Assembly: GCA_035610365.1 (NCBI GenBank)
Contig: CM069438.1
Location: forward strand, 54,060,837-54,124,836
Direction of reading: 5' to 3'
From: Aquatica leii
Lineage: Eukaryota > Arthropoda > Insecta > Coleoptera > Lampyridae
DNA length: 64,000 nt
Each line of letters begins with the position of its first letter. Positions within the stretch are counted from its first letter, which is position 1. Positions 12,301 to 25,264 of this stretch are shown here, in pieces. The notes under the pieces were generated by a model that did not search any database, was not told the origin of the DNA, and worked only from the letters and a program-made list of their open reading frames with translations. The position numbers were made by a program, and so were the translations under genes.

Positions 12301-15300
12301 AAAAACTGAATAATTTACAATTTAATTAAAAAAGAAATAAAATATATTAGATTTAGATTAAATTCGTTTAATTTTTGCCAATAATTCATTTAAAATGTTG
12401 TAAAGACCCATAAATTTATTTTCGTTTCCTAATTGACGCTTTAATTTTCATAAATAAAGTAAATATTTGTGTGAGTATATAAAAAACTGCATAAATTTTA
12501 ATCATTTTTTTTGTCTTAACACTAAAAATTTTTTTTTAATTTCAAATAAGTGCTAAAAACTTTGATTAGGTGAAAGCCTAAACATTTTTGTTTAAGGTAA
12601 AGAAAACTTTAAATAATTTGCAATTTAAAAAGAAATACAAATATATTAGATTTAGATTAAATTCGTTTAATTTTTTCAATTAATTATATTTAAATTGCTG
12701 TTAAGACCCAATAAATATATTCTCGTTTGCCAGTTGACACTTTAATTCTCATAAATAAGGTAAATATTTGTGTGAGTTTATAAAAACCTGCATTAATTTT
12801 AATCATTATTTTTTAAATTTGAACACTAATAAAAATTTTTATAATTTCAAAAAAGTGTTAATTATTATATTTAGGTGCAAGTCTAAACATTTTCGTTTAA
12901 GGTAAAAAAAGCTTTGAATAATTTGCAATTTAATTAAAAAAGAAATCAAATATATTAGATTCAGATTAAATTCGTTTAATTTTTGCCAATTAATTATCTA
13001 AACAGATGTCAAAACGCACTAAATATATTTTCGTTTGCCTGTTAATTATCATAAATAACGTAATTATTTTGTGTGAGTTTATAAAAACCTGCATACATTT
13101 TTAACAATTTTATTTTTTTTAATTTTAAGACTAAAAATTTTTTTTAATTTCTAGTGTTAAAAACTTTGTTTAGGTGCCAGTGTAAATATATTAAATTTAG
13201 ATTACATTCGTTTAATTTTTCCAATTAATTATATTTAAATTGCTGTTAAGACCCAATAAATATATTCTCGTTTGCCAGTTGACACTTTAATTCTCATAAA
13301 TAAGGTAAATATTTGTGTGAGTTTATAAAAACCTGCATAAATTTTAAACAAATTAATGTTTTTATTAATTTTAACACAAAAAATTTTTTTTTAATTTCAC
13401 AAAAGTGTTAAAAACTTTGTTTAGGTGCAAGTCTAAACATTTTCGTTTAAGGTAAAAAAACTTTAAATAAACCGCAATTTAATTAAAAAAGAAACAAACT
13501 ATATTAGATTTAGATTAAACTCGTTTAATTTTTGCCAATTAATCATTTAAAATGTTGTAAAGACCCATAAATTTATTTTCGTTTGCTAATTGACGCTTTA
13601 ATTTTCATAAATAAAGTAAATATTTGTGTGAGTTTATAAAAACCTGCATAAATTTTAATCATTTTTCTTTTGTCTTAACACTAAAAAAATTTTTTTAATT
13701 TCAAAAAAGTGCTAAAAACTTTGTTTAGGTGAAAGTCTAAACATTTTTGTTTGGGGTAAACAAAAAACTTTAAATAATTTGCAATTTAAAAAAAAATACA
13801 AATATATTAGATTTAGATTCAATTCGTTTAATTTTTTCAATTAATTATATTTAAATTGCTGTTAAGACCCAATAAATATATTATCGTTTGCCAGTTGACA
13901 CTTTAATTTTCATAAATAAGGTAAATATTTGTGTGAGTTTATAAAAACCTGCATAAATTTTAAACAAATTAATGTTTTTATTAATTTTAACACAAAAATT
14001 TTTTTTTAATTTCACAAGTGTTAAAAACTTTGTTTAGGTGCAAGTCTAAACATTTTCGTTTAAGGTAAAAAAACTTTAAATAAACCGCAATGTAATTAAA
14101 AAAGAAACCAACTATATTAGATTTAGATTAAACTCGTTTAATTTTTGCCAATTAATCATTTAAAATGTTGTAAAGACCCATAAATTTATTTTCGTTTGCT
14201 AATTGACGCTTTAATTTTCATAAATAAAGTAAATATTTGTGTGAGTTTATAAAAACCTGCATAAATTTTAATCATTTTTCTTTTGTCTTAACACTAAAAA
14301 ATTTTTTTTAATTTCAAAAAAGTGCTAAAAACTTTGTTTAGGTGAAAGTCTGAACATTTTTGTTTGGGGTAAACAAAAAACTTTAAATAATTTGCAATTT
14401 AAAAAAAAATACAAATATATTAGATTTAGATTCAATTCGTTTAATTTTTTCAATTAATTATATTTAAATTGCTGTTAAGACCCAATAAATATATTATCGT
14501 TTGCCAGTTGACACTTTAATTCTCATAAATAAGGTAAATATTTGTGTGAGTTTATAAAAACCTGCATAAATTTTAAACAAATTAATGTTTTTATTAATTT
14601 TAACACAAAAATTTTTTTTTAATTTCACAAAAGTGTTAAAAACTTTGTTTAGGTGCAAGTCTAAACATTTTCGTTTAAGGTAAAAAAACTTTAAATAAAC
14701 CGCAATTTAATTAAAAAAGAAACCAACTAAATTAGATTTAGATTAAACTCGTTTAATTTTTGCCAATTAATCATTTAAAATGTTGTAAAGACCCATAAAT
14801 TTATTTTCGTTTGCTAATTGACGCTTTAATTCTTATAAAGAAAGTAAATACTTGTGTTTATAAAAACCTGCATAAATTTAAATCATGTTTGTTGTTTTAA
14901 CACTAAAAAAAATTTTTTAATTTTAAAAAAGTGCTAAAAACTTTGTTTTAGGTGCAATTATAAACATTTTCGTTTAAGGTAAAAAAAAACTTTAAATGAT
15001 TCGCAATTTAATTAAAAAAAAGAAACTAAATATATTAGATTTTGATTAAATTTGTTTAATTTTTGCGAATTATTTAAAATGCTATAAAGACCCACTCAAT
15101 ATATTTTCGTTTGCCAATTGACACTTTGTCATAAATAAAGTAAATATTTACGTGAGGTTTTAAAAACCTGCATAAATTTTGAAGAAATTGTTTTTTTTTA
15201 ATTTTAACACACATTTTTTTTTAATTTCAAAAAAGTGTTAAAAACTTTGTTTAGGTTTAGTCTGAGCGTTTTTGTTTAAGGTAAAAAAAAATCTAAATAA

Positions 15301-17960
15301 TTTGCAATATAATTAAAAAAAGAAACTAAATATATAAGATTTAGATTAGTCTTTTAATTTTTGCCAATTAACTAATTAAAGAGGTGTCAAGACCCACTAC
15401 ATATATTTTTGTTTGCTAATTGACGCTTTAATTCTCATAAATAAAGTAAATATTTGTGTGGGTTTATAAAAATCTGTATAAATTTTAAAAATTATTTTTT
15501 AAATTTGAATACTAAAAAATTTTTTAGAATTTTAAAAGTGTTAAAAAGTTTGTTTAAGTGCAAGTCTAAACATTTTTATTTAAGGTAAAAAAACTAAAAA
15601 TAATTTACAATTTAATTAAAAAAGAAATCAAATATATTAGATTTAGATTAAATTCGTTTAATTTTTGCCAATTAATCATTTAAAATGTTGTAAAGACCCA
15701 TAAATTTATTTTCGTTTGCTAATTGACGCTTTAATTTTCATAAATAAAGTAAATATGTGTGTGAGTTTATAAAAACCTGCATAAATTTTAATCATTTTTT
15801 TTGTCTTAACACTAAAAAAAAATTTTTAATTTCAAAAAAGTGCTAAAAACTTTGTTTAGGTGAAAGTCTAAACATTTTTGTTTAAGGTAAAGAAAACTTT
15901 AAATAATTTGCAATTTAAAAAAAAATACAAATATATTAAATTTAGATTAAATTCGTTTAATTTTTGCCAATTAATCATTTAAAATGTTGTAAAGACCCAT
16001 AAATTTATTTTCGTTTGCTAATTGACGCTTTAATTCTTATAAATAAAGTAAATATTTGTGTTGTAAAAACCTGCATAAATTTAAATCATTTTTGTTGTTT
16101 TAACACTAAAAAAATTTTTTTAATTTTAAAAAAGTGCTAAAAACTTGGTTTAGGTGCAATTATATACATTTTCGTTTAAGGTAAAAAAAATTTTTAAATG
16201 ATTCGCAATTTAATTAAAAAAAAGAAACGAAATATATTAGATTTTGATTAAATTTGTTTAATTTTTGCGAATTATTTAAAATGCTATAAAGACCCACTCA
16301 ATATATTTTCGTTTGCCAATTGACACTTTGTCATAAATAAAGTAAATATTTACGTGAGGTTTTAAAAACCTGCATAAATTTTGAAGAAATTGTTTTTTTT
16401 TAATTTTAACACACATTTTTTTTAATTTCAAAAAAGTGTTAAAAACTTTGTTTAGGTTTAGTCTGAGCGTTTTTGTTTAAGGTAAAAAAAATCTAAATAA
16501 TTTGCAATATAATTAAAAAAAGAAACTAAATATATTAGATTTAGATTAGTCTTTTAATTTTTGCCAATTAACTAATTAAAGAGGTGTCAAGACCCACTAC
16601 ATATATTTTTGTTTGCTAATTGACGCTTTAATTCTCATAAATAAAGTAAATATTTGTGTGGGTTTATAAAAATTTGTATACATTTTAAACATTATTTTTT
16701 AAATTTGAATACTAAAAAAATTTTTAGAATTTTGAAAGTGGTAAAAAGTTTGTTTAGGTGCAAGTCTAAACATTTTCGTTTAAGGTAAAAAAAACTTTAA
16801 ATAAACCGCAATTTAATTAAAAAAGAAACCAACTATAGTAGATTTAGATTAAATTCGTTTAATTTTTGCCAATAAATTATTTAAAATGTTGTAAAGACCC
16901 ACTAAATATATTTTCGTTTGCCAGTTGACACTTTGTCATAAATAAAGTAAATATTTATGTGAGTTTTTAAAAACCTGCATAAATTTTGAAGAAATTGTTT
17001 TTTTTTTAATTTTAACACACATTTTTTTTAATTTCTAAAAAGTGTTAAAAACTTTGTTTAGGTTTAGTCTGAGCGTTTTTGTTTAAGGTAAAAAAAAATC
17101 TAAATAATTTGCAATTTAATTAAAAGAAGAAACTAAATATATTAGATTTAGATTAGTCTTTTAATTTTTGCCAATTAACTAATTAAAGAAGTGTCAAGAC
17201 CCACTACATATATTTTTGTTTGCTAATTGACGCTTTAATTCTCATAAATAAAGTAAATATTTGTGTGGGTTTATAAAAACCTGTATAAATTTTAAACATT
17301 ATTTTTTAAATTTGAACACTAAAAAAATTTTTAGAATTTTAAAAGTGTTAAAAAGTTTGTTCAAGTGCAAGTCTAAGCATTTTTATTTAAGGTAAAAAAA
17401 CTTAAAATAATTTACAATTTAATTAAAAAAGAAATCAAACATATTAGATTTAGATTAAATTCGTTTAATTTTTGCCAATTAATCATTTAAAATGTTGTAA
17501 GGACCCATAAATTTATTTTCGTTTGCTAATTGACGCTTTAATTTTCATAAATAAAGAAAATATGTGTGTGAGTTTATAAAAACCTGCATAAATTTTAATC
17601 ATTTTTTTTGTCTTAACACTAAAAAAAAATTTTTAATTTCAAAAAAGCTCTAAAAACTTTGTTTAGGTGAAAGTCTAAACATTTTTGTTTAAGGTAAAGA
17701 AAACTTTAAATAATTTGCAATTTAAAAAAAAATACAAATATATTAGATTTAGATTAAATTGGTTAAATTTTTGCCAATTAATCATTTAAAATGTTGTAAA
17801 GACCAATAAATTTATTTTCGTTTCCTAATTGACGCTTTAATTCTTATAAATAAAGTAAATGTTGTCAATAAATTATTTAAATTCCTATAAAGACCCACAA
17901 ATATATTCTATTGTGCCAGTTGACACTTTAATCTTCAAAAATACTGTAAATATGTAGGAA
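6380..17960. repeat. Satellite array 1 (about 300-bp monomers, higher-order structure)
   Basis: About 11.6 kb of tandem AT-rich monomers, each about 280-310 bp, roughly 37 copies. A typical unit has these landmarks in order: GACCCACTAAATATATT, TTTCGTTTGCCAGTTGACAC, TTTATAAAAACCTGCATAAA, a T-tract and A-tract block, AAGTGTTAAAAACTTTGTTT, AGGTGCAAGTCTAAACATTT, and TTAGATTTAGATTAAATTCG. Higher-order repetition is visible. Near-identical dimers recur about 613-616 bp apart (GACCCAATAAATATATT at 13250, 13866 and 14479). A four-monomer block recurs about 1.2 kb apart (15061 and 16263). A segment near 7024 recurs at 9717. The array is interrupted by a fold-back element at 11.37-11.9 kb. No open reading frame runs through it. 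Heterochromatic or centromeric or pericentromeric location is a reasonable inference only. Confidence 0.95.
11369..11857. mobile_element. Fold-back MITE with 116-bp terminal inverted repeats
   Basis: The left arm 11369-11484 and right arm 11742-11857 are near-perfect inverted repeats, beginning AGTAGGTTTTTGAAGAG and including CAGCCATTGGTTAATTGG and TTTAGTTGACAACGTTT. They surround a 257-bp AT-rich core with no coding capacity. TA dinucleotides lie at both ends (11367-11368 and 11858-11859), which suits a Tc1/mariner-type TA target duplication. A 12-bp direct repeat TTTAACACTAAC also lies at 11355-11366 and 11913-11924, leaving 55 bp of non-satellite DNA right of the right arm. The true insertion boundary is therefore uncertain. 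The host array is satellite 1, so the insertion came after array formation. Confidence 0.85.
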
Positions 17961-20900
17961 TATCAACATTAAATACCGACAACGTAAATAGACGTCATCA
18001 ATAAATCAAAAATTATACTTACAAAATATTAACAAGTCTATTGTCATTTTGAGACTTACCTGAAACAAAGAAAAACATGTTAGTCCACAATTCGTAAAAT
18101 ACATAAATATATTTAAGATCAAAAACTTATAATAAAAACGGTTTTTCTAAAAAATATAATAACTCGTATCAGTAGCTTACCAAAAAAAAAACCATCATAG
18201 ATAAAAAAAAAACAAAAAAACATTTGTAGAAACCCAAAAAAATTAAGTATTCTCATTATTTGTCTTTTAAAAAAATTCATATATATATAAAGTCGTCCTT
18301 TGTAAAATATAGTCACGATTGTATGCCTCAAAAATTTCATAAACCATTTAAAAAAACTACAAAACCAGTTGGGGTAATGGCAATGATGGGGTAATTGTGG
18401 TGACTACGGTTGACCATAAAGTGGGTAACGCAGATCGAACACTTTAACGCTGCCACCGCGCGTCTCTGTTTGGAACTAGTACTTGAGTGCACGCCATCTT
18501 GGCAGTAGTTTGAATTTTTAACGAGATACAGCGCTTTCACGTTATGTATTATAAGAAATGCAATAACTCACATCATAATAATCGCCTGTGTTACTGTTGA
18601 CGTACAAATTATAACAAAGACCGTCTTCTCTTCAGATGTTGAGAAACTGTATTAGAAAAACAGAGAAAGCTGAATAGACAAAAATTAAAAAAAAAGCTGT
18701 TGCTGAAGGTTTGTCAGTTAGAAAACCTGCTAAAAATTGAAAAAATGCCTATTAGCTCACTGATTAGTGAATGTGATTTTGACCCGTACTTAGGAAAGAA
18801 ATGTGAAATGTTTTTTTGTTAGATAATCGATAAATAATCACTGACACTGCCGATTGCCTGTACCCCAGAATGGGGGTAAACCGCTCAAAACTGGTATTTT
18901 AAATTTTTTTTGCCATAAACAAAAATATGTTTAGTTTTAATTCAATTTTAAGTTTTTAGTACTTTAGTAGTTAAGAGTTATGGTGTTTCAAATAAATAAA
19001 AATTATAATTTTTATAATATTTTTCTCTTATTAGGTGACTGCCATTACCCCATTCTCCCCAAACGGTAAAAATTTAAACATTTGCTAAATGTATCGTTTT
19101 AAGATAAAAATCAATTTCGTTTTTCTTATCTCCAATAAACTACATCATAAAATTAATGTAATAAATTCAAAGAAATTCAAAGAAACGTAGAATTTTAAAA
19201 AAATATTTTTTTAAATCCTTTAGGTGTGTACGTGTTGAATAAAACAAGAAAGTCGTCAGAAGCAGTTTTCATGAGCTATAAAAAAATAGGAAACCTGGAA
19301 TTATAATAAGATAATACTAAAAGATACTTGAACTTTGCTTGATATTCAAAGACTATGAAGAATTTCCAGAAGGTTATGAATACCGCTAAAAGTGTTCAAC
19401 AAGGAAGAAAGCCATTTTCATCAAAAACGTTTATTCACAGAATTACAGTCCTCTTCGGCTTTCTTCATAATTATTCTAGACCATCACTCATTACATGACG
19501 TGTTAAATGTTTAGGATTTGAATATAACTTTCAAAAATCTTGCCAAGGTAAGAGTAAATTTTTGGTTATGGTTATGAAAGTAATTGCATGATTGTAGCAC
19601 GCTATGCATCACGTGTATTAACGTCGTGTTATAATATAATAGTTAATTTAGGCACATACTATGTGTGAGGTCCAATTTCTTTGTCTGTCGTGCTTGTAGA
19701 TAACAATTTTATAAATGGGAATAATACTTCACGTACTGAACGTCTTTTCTTTAATCGCAGAAACACGTTTGTGTTTAAAGTAATTGTTTGTGATATCTGT
19801 CCGTTACATTCTGTTGCAGTTTTTAAGAATTTAGTTCTATCAGGTATCACTAACAACTGTATGTACTATTGTTTTAATAAATAAATGTTGTCGATTAGTT
19901 GCGACCCGTTTGCAGCAAGCGTGCATGTTATCACAAATTTTATATATTATTGTGTATTTAATTTCTTGACTAGATTTAACGTGCGTCGTACTTCTATAGT
20001 TAGGTTTTTTATTCAATACACTTTGTAATTTATTTTCGTAGTAGGTACATACTTTTTGTGTATCGTTGAGGACGTTTTTATGTTACTGGTTAAGATGGCT
20101 GTCTTTTTTATCCAGCAAGATTTTTCTATTAGCGTTTTAATGTTTTAAAATCATTTTTTATTTTAGTTCTTCTTCTTTAATGACTCCATAGCATAGTTGT
20201 TTTTGAATTTATTTTTAATTCCTGGTAGCGATTGATTCCTCTAAGTTGATTAGTATTTCGTCTTGCTTTTATTCATTTTTTTATGTTTTTTAAATAGTCA
20301 CCTTTAAATGTGCTATTTTTTCATGGTTGTTGTGACAAAAGACAACAATAGACAAAAAAACCGTATTTAGAAATATTTATAGCAAAGTTATAATAAATAA
20401 TATACATGTGATAGAAACACACCATTTATTATCTCTAATCTGATCAAAGCATTGACGCAAATACGGCATTAAAAACTTCGTCCAAATATAAAAACTTAAC
20501 CAAAACGAGTACTTCGCATTTGTTCCAGTTAACATTAAATTGAAGAAAAACTTTGAAATGTAATAGGAACATCTGTTACTCAACCGTAATATTCATAAAA
20601 ACGAAAGACGAATTTTTACAGCTTCTTTGCCACGTTTTTAGCCAAACGCTTGTAAATTCAAATAATTTTAAAAATACAACATGCATGCATGTACACATCA
20701 TGCCTGACAAACTCCAAAATCCTTTGATGGTAACATCTTTATTAATTTAAAATTTAATTAACATTCGTTGACGAAAGTAAATACAAACAGAAGTGGCGCA
20801 AATTTGAATATCTTGGTGGTTTTAATAGTCTTTAATAATAAAAAAAAGTTACATTAACGTAAACTTGTAGGCTACATTTCTTAAGTGCGTGTATTCTAAA

Positions 20901-21959
20901 AAAACCAATTTTGCGTTTTATTACACAGAGTTACTGTCTTCATTTTATTTTTTTTTTTTTACATTTGCTCACAAAGTTTAAACGTCAACTTTTCGATTCT
21001 GATAGTTTCGTTTTGGCACGACTGAAGCATTTAATATTCGATGCATCGTGTCAGCGTGAACGGATTAGTGACTAATATGGAAAAAGTGCATAGATTAAAT
21101 TTACGTTTTTATCAATTAAATCTGTGAGTTACACAGGAGCGCTTATTAACCTAATTACAATTTTGAAAAATCGCTGATGCAAATATTACGCTCTAAAAAA
21201 TCAAATTAAATGCACTCTATATTTTAGAGCTTAAAATTGCAAATTATATTTTGTAGAGAATAAAATCAACATGGATGTCTATGAAAGAATAAAAAAAAAG
21301 ACAATTTTCAATTATTTTTTCTACTTTAATCTATTTACTTGCTTTTACTGATTTGCTACGAAATAATGTTGATCCAGAAAAACAAGCATATTTGACGTTA
21401 TCAGTAAACCAAAAGTCGGAGACATATTCTTTATTCCATCGCTCCCAGAAATGTCGCTGCCTCCCACAGGCCTCCAAATTGTGGCAAGTAAAGAAGAATG
21501 CTATAGAGCCATTAAAACAGATTCCGTAGACCACAATAGAACTATTAGTTTTAACCGAAAATCTAGAACACCTAAAACAAATGCGTACCACCTTTCTAGC
21601 TAGATTAATCCAATATTGTTCCCTAACCTAAATTACAAAGAGTAACTGAGGTCCAGAGTAATGTTAGTGAGCGGATCTCATGATGAATGTCTAAAAGTGA
21701 TGTTTGTTAGAACTATAACAGGATAAATCTTTTTGAACGTTTGAAGAACGGGTGCAGATTGCCAATAACGCCTAGAGGCTAAGAAGTACCACAACTGAAG
21801 GCATTAAGCTCACCTGTAAAGTACTCAACTTGAGAAACCTTCATAATTTTTTCGTAGATTCTGGTTCTCCTTTCCTTGCAAGGCGGTATAGCGCCTTGAA
21901 GAACAATTATCGATAAAACGCAAGCAATAAACTGCCACAGCTAAACGTAGACGACAAGT
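17961..21959. other. Unassigned sequence right of satellite 1
   Basis: No gene recognised. The longest open frames are under 90 codons and have no domain. A short motif pair is worth noting: GCCATTACCCCA occurs inverted at about 18370-18382 and forward at 19041, near other GGGGTAA words at 18.87 kb. This may mark the ends of an unrecognised repeat or a decayed exon pair. I could not assign it. Confidence 0.5.
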
Positions 21960-22830
21960 AATGTAAGGAATAAACGAACAAAAAGAAGCCCGAGAAAGGA
22001 GGAGAGCGATAAGGAAGAGCAGGGAGTAATAGAGATGTGTAGGGAAATGATTAGAGAAATGAAAGCAGATGAGGGAAGAGAACAAGAAGTTAGTAGGTAA
22101 TCTGGAAAAGATCACGGAGAAGTTAAAAAACAAAGAGAAGGAACATATGCGATATGTGGGGAATAAAATAAGAACATGGAAGAGAGAATAGAAATATTGG
22201 ATAGAAGGGTGGAAGTAATGGAAAGGGAAAAGAAAAGGAAGAACTTCGTTATAAGAGAGATGGTAGATCAAAAGAGAAGAGAAGAGCGTAAAAAGCAAGT
22301 GGATAACTTGTTTAAAAATGAATTGGGAGTGAAAAAAGGTACAAGAGACGCAATTAAAATAGCGAGTGGGTTAATGCTTCTTCAGTAGAAGATAAACTAG
22401 AAATATTAAAGAAAAAAGGAAGGCTAAAGAACAAATATATTTATAGATGAAGATATGGCCCCAGTAGACAGAGAGGTACAAAAAAATGTAAGGATAGAAA
22501 GAAGAATACTAAAAAAAAGAAGAAAAAAGAACAAAAATAAGGTTTATGAAATTATGAGTTAAGGGAGGGGAAATGCACTGGAACGTAAAAGAAAATAAAT
22601 TAGAGAGGAGGCGAAAAAACTAGAAATAAAGGGGGTAAATAATAAAAAAAAGTGGACGCCCAGGCAAAGATCGGGAGTAAGAGAAGAATGGGTAGTAGAA
22701 AAAGACAAAAATGAAATGCAAGAGCAAGAAACAGTAGTAAATCACATATTAAAGGAAGATGTAGGTAGATATACAGTGGTAACAGTATACGGTCAAGAAA
22801 TGAGAAGTAATTTGTCTTTTTAGCTCTGAA
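21960..22830 (+). pseudogene. LINE 5'-part fragment (ORF1 coiled coil)
   Basis: A strongly purine-rich forward strand with broken frames encoding charged, coiled-coil-like protein. The clearest piece, 22176-22388, has the heptad-like run MEERIEILDRRVEVMERE followed by KRKNFVIRE. This resembles the ORF1 piece of the LINE at 43.5-47.2 kb, which has a coiled coil followed by a KRKNNIVLKG motif. Downstream, about 22570-22815, another frame ends VGRYTVVTVYGQE, reminiscent of the start of a LINE endonuclease segment. The fragment lacks RT. I read it as a truncated, mutated relative of the 43.5-kb LINE in the opposite orientation. The family match is by eye. Confidence 0.6.
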
Positions 22831-24092
22831 AACGCGCAGATGGTTTACATATTTTACCACATTGGTAACAACGTCTTGGTGGTTTTTGACAGCTGCTCTG
22901 AGGAAACGTCAATAAAGCTACAAACAGTGATAGGAACATCATTGACGCAGCATTATCCAAAAATCAAGGATTTGATCGTGATATCGTTATTGATGAAGAC
23001 ACAGATCCTCACAATACTCTTTTGACATACTTTCAGTAAATGCAACACCACTTCTCCTCCTTTCTAGTAGAAAAAAACAAAATTAGTCAACTGCAACGTT
23101 TCAATTCCAATTTGGTAAAATTTAAGCTGGCGTGTTTTCCACTTCACTCACAGTTGTGTTTGCGATGAGTATTTCAACTTTTCTATTATCTTTTTATTGC
23201 AAAAGAAACATCAGGTAATTCTGCGGATACATTGTACTTCATTTCCGGCCTTGTTGTCGTTTACTTTGGATGCCCGGTTAAAGAATCGTTCGAAAGAAGT
23301 ATTCTGGATACAAACATTTAAGAAGCTTTCTCGTTGTTGAATTTCATTAAAAGTTGATATATTTATGCTCCCAGCTAGCTTACCCCTTCGCTTGATTCAT
23401 GTTACTTGTGGTATGCGTTTTTCCTCCTAATGCTACCGATTGGGTTTCTTGTGTGTAACGAAGACCCGTTGCAAAGAGCTACCGTGCGAAAGTTAGCAGA
23501 ACAAAGCTCACCGAAACCATTTGTATCTCGGCTGAATAGTCACCGAGCGCCTTACTTTAACCATCGTTACGTGTAGTTGCGAAGCAGTAAAACGTGTTCA
23601 CGTTGAAAGACAATTTTCTTCGCATTGGGATGCATAAACCAGATATGCCATCTATTTAATACTTTAGTGCGTCAAAGATAACAAACTTGTAGTTAGTTGC
23701 TTAACTTAGTATCTATAATTCTAAAATGCGTTGTAACTAGTGGTTTTTTGTATGTGCATTATTTCAGTTTATAAGATAATTAGTTTATAATTTAAAATGA
23801 ATTCATAAATATAATCTGGGTTCAAATCCTTCCTGCGACAATTTTTTTTACTGATTTACTAAAGGGGTAAGTAATACCGAGGCGCACAAATATAAGGGTT
23901 AGTCGATACGAAAATATAGCTCAATTGCCATATTTCGGTTATATCTTAATGACATCGAAGAGAAAAAAATTATAGCATGCTAAGGAATCAATACAAACGT
24001 GTACATATCACTTGAAAATGATTTTATGACAACATAACCTTAAAAAAATATGTAAAAATTCCTTTCATTCCTAATAGGAAAGTCGTGTGGTG
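22831..24092. other. Unassigned sequence left of gypsy-A
   Basis: No domain recognised. A tRNA B-box-like GGGTTCAAATCC lies at about 23819, followed by a T-run, but no acceptor stem or A box can be found (see rejected items). Confidence 0.5.
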
Positions 24093-24096
24093 ACCA
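24093..24096. repeat. Target-site duplication of gypsy-A (ACCA)
   Basis: ACCA precedes the 5' LTR and follows the 3' LTR (28633-28636). Four to six base pairs is the usual size for Ty3/gypsy integrases. It shows that both LTRs belong to one insertion and that the ends have not recombined with another copy. Confidence 0.8.
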
Positions 24097-24433
24097 TGTT
24101 ACCGGACCCATACCACGCTGCGCCTTCCACCTCCGACCTCGTGGCCTCCGGCAGTAACTGAGGCTTTATAAACGAACCACGGAGCTGCAAGAGGTAATAG
24201 TCGTTTGGCTAGCAAGACTCCTTCGATTAATGGACACCTGAGTCTGGGTACCCACCAAACGATAAAAACTAAATCGCGTTGTATACGTTATATGTATTCA
24301 TTGTATATATGTATTTATTTAAATATATTATTTAAACCACGCCGATCTCTTACTTATTTTCGTTTCGCGTTTACCGGTCATCCCCTCCGCCGCCACCTCG
24401 CTCGTTACGTTCCTTACCTAGGCAACGGTAACA
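24097..24433 (+). repeat. gypsy-A 5' LTR
   Basis: 337 bp, starting TGTTACCGG and ending GGTAACA. It contains a CTTTATAAACG TATA-like box near 24162 and matches the 3' LTR over most of its length. It differs by large indels: about 80 bp around 24217-24300 is absent from the 3' LTR, while the 3' LTR has about 30 extra bases (a CACCTCC-type duplication) near 28565-28595. Single-base differences are also scattered through it. The LTRs are identical at insertion, so the element is old, or the LTRs have undergone slippage or conversion. Confidence 0.92.
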
Positions 24434-24435
24434 AT

Positions 24436-24453
24436 TGGCGCCCACCACGTGGG
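24436..24453 (+). promoter_or_regulatory. gypsy-A primer binding site
   Basis: TGGCGCCCACCACGTGGG begins two bases after the 5' LTR. It resembles the 3' end complement of insect lysine tRNA used by many gypsy-like elements, with small differences. It marks the start of minus-strand synthesis. The tRNA identity is from memory of the motif and was not computed. Confidence 0.7.
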
Positions 24454-25264
24454 ACTCACTAGAAAGCAACGCGCTTCTAACTCACGACGACCTACCGACG
24501 AGCAACGGCAGCACAAGATGCCTGAAACAAGATCCACAAAAACCTCCGGACTGGATGCCGGGTCCAATACATCCAGTGACGCCCAACAAAACGACAAAGA
24601 TACAAAACGCGCACTCGCCCTTATCACGGCTAAGCTAGCTAATAACGAAAAACCAGCACAATTCAAAGGCGAATCGCTTGAAAACCCGGAAGTACTTATC
24701 GATGCTCTACAAAAGCACTTCGAAAACAAGATCGGTAATCCAACGGCACAACTAGAAATCACGGCCAAGTGTTTAGAAGACAACGCCGTCAAGTGGTGGA
24801 AAACGTACGAAGAATTCGCGGAAATGCTACGAGAAGAATACGACATTACCATAAGAAGTCAACTGACCGCATAATTCTACGGCAGAAAATAAACAACCTC
24901 AGAAAGCGCAGTCGTATTTCTACAAAAGAAAAAGAAACTGGCCGACCGATTAAACATCGAGATAAGCAAACATATCCCACTTCTTATTACGCAACTTCTA
25001 CCGAAGTTAGAAATATATTTTATCGATACGACACGCACTTCCGTGCTTGCACTCCTTAAGAAAACAAAGTTACTGGAAGCCGTCCTGAAACCCATCGCAA
25101 CCGCAGAACCCAAACCTACTACTGTCCAGGTATCAACACCGAAATACATGCCTCCGTTGCCACCTTGTCAATTTTGCCCAAAAAGACATTTCAATCGAGA
25201 TTGTCCCACTCAGCAACGACCGGAACCAATCTCGAGAAATGAAAGACGGGCCGGCAACAACTAA
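24449..25264 (+). pseudogene. gypsy-A gag (frameshifted)
   Basis: Two open pieces remain. 24449-24874 (142 codons) has the capsid-like region with KWWKTYEEFAEMLREEYD near its end, a pattern also present in gypsy-C. 25043-25264 holds a zinc-knuckle-like CQFCPKRHFNRDC (CX2CX3HX4C, one residue short of the usual CX2CX4HX4C). Between them, 24875-25042 is out of frame. Gag proteins package element RNA in cytoplasmic particles, and the knuckle binds nucleic acid. The start at 24449 overlaps the primer site region, so the true initiator may lie at the ATG near 24519. No other function is likely. Confidence 0.8.

Noticed and set aside
6380..17960. CRISPR array
   Set aside because: The whole about 300-bp unit is repeated, with no short repeat and unique spacers, and the genome is eukaryotic. 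It is a satellite.
18337..18540. Small gene with CSICVTHFMV
   Set aside because: Only 67 codons, no recognised domain, no support from neighbours; probably chance or part of an unidentified repeat.
21331..21591. 86-codon minus-strand ORF as host gene
   Set aside because: No domain recognised and no splice context that could be supported.
23815..23850. tRNA gene or tRNA-derived SINE (GGGTTCAAATCC followed by a T-run)
   Set aside because: The B-box-like word and a T-run are there, but no A box at the right distance and no acceptor stem partner upstream were found, so at most a fragment.
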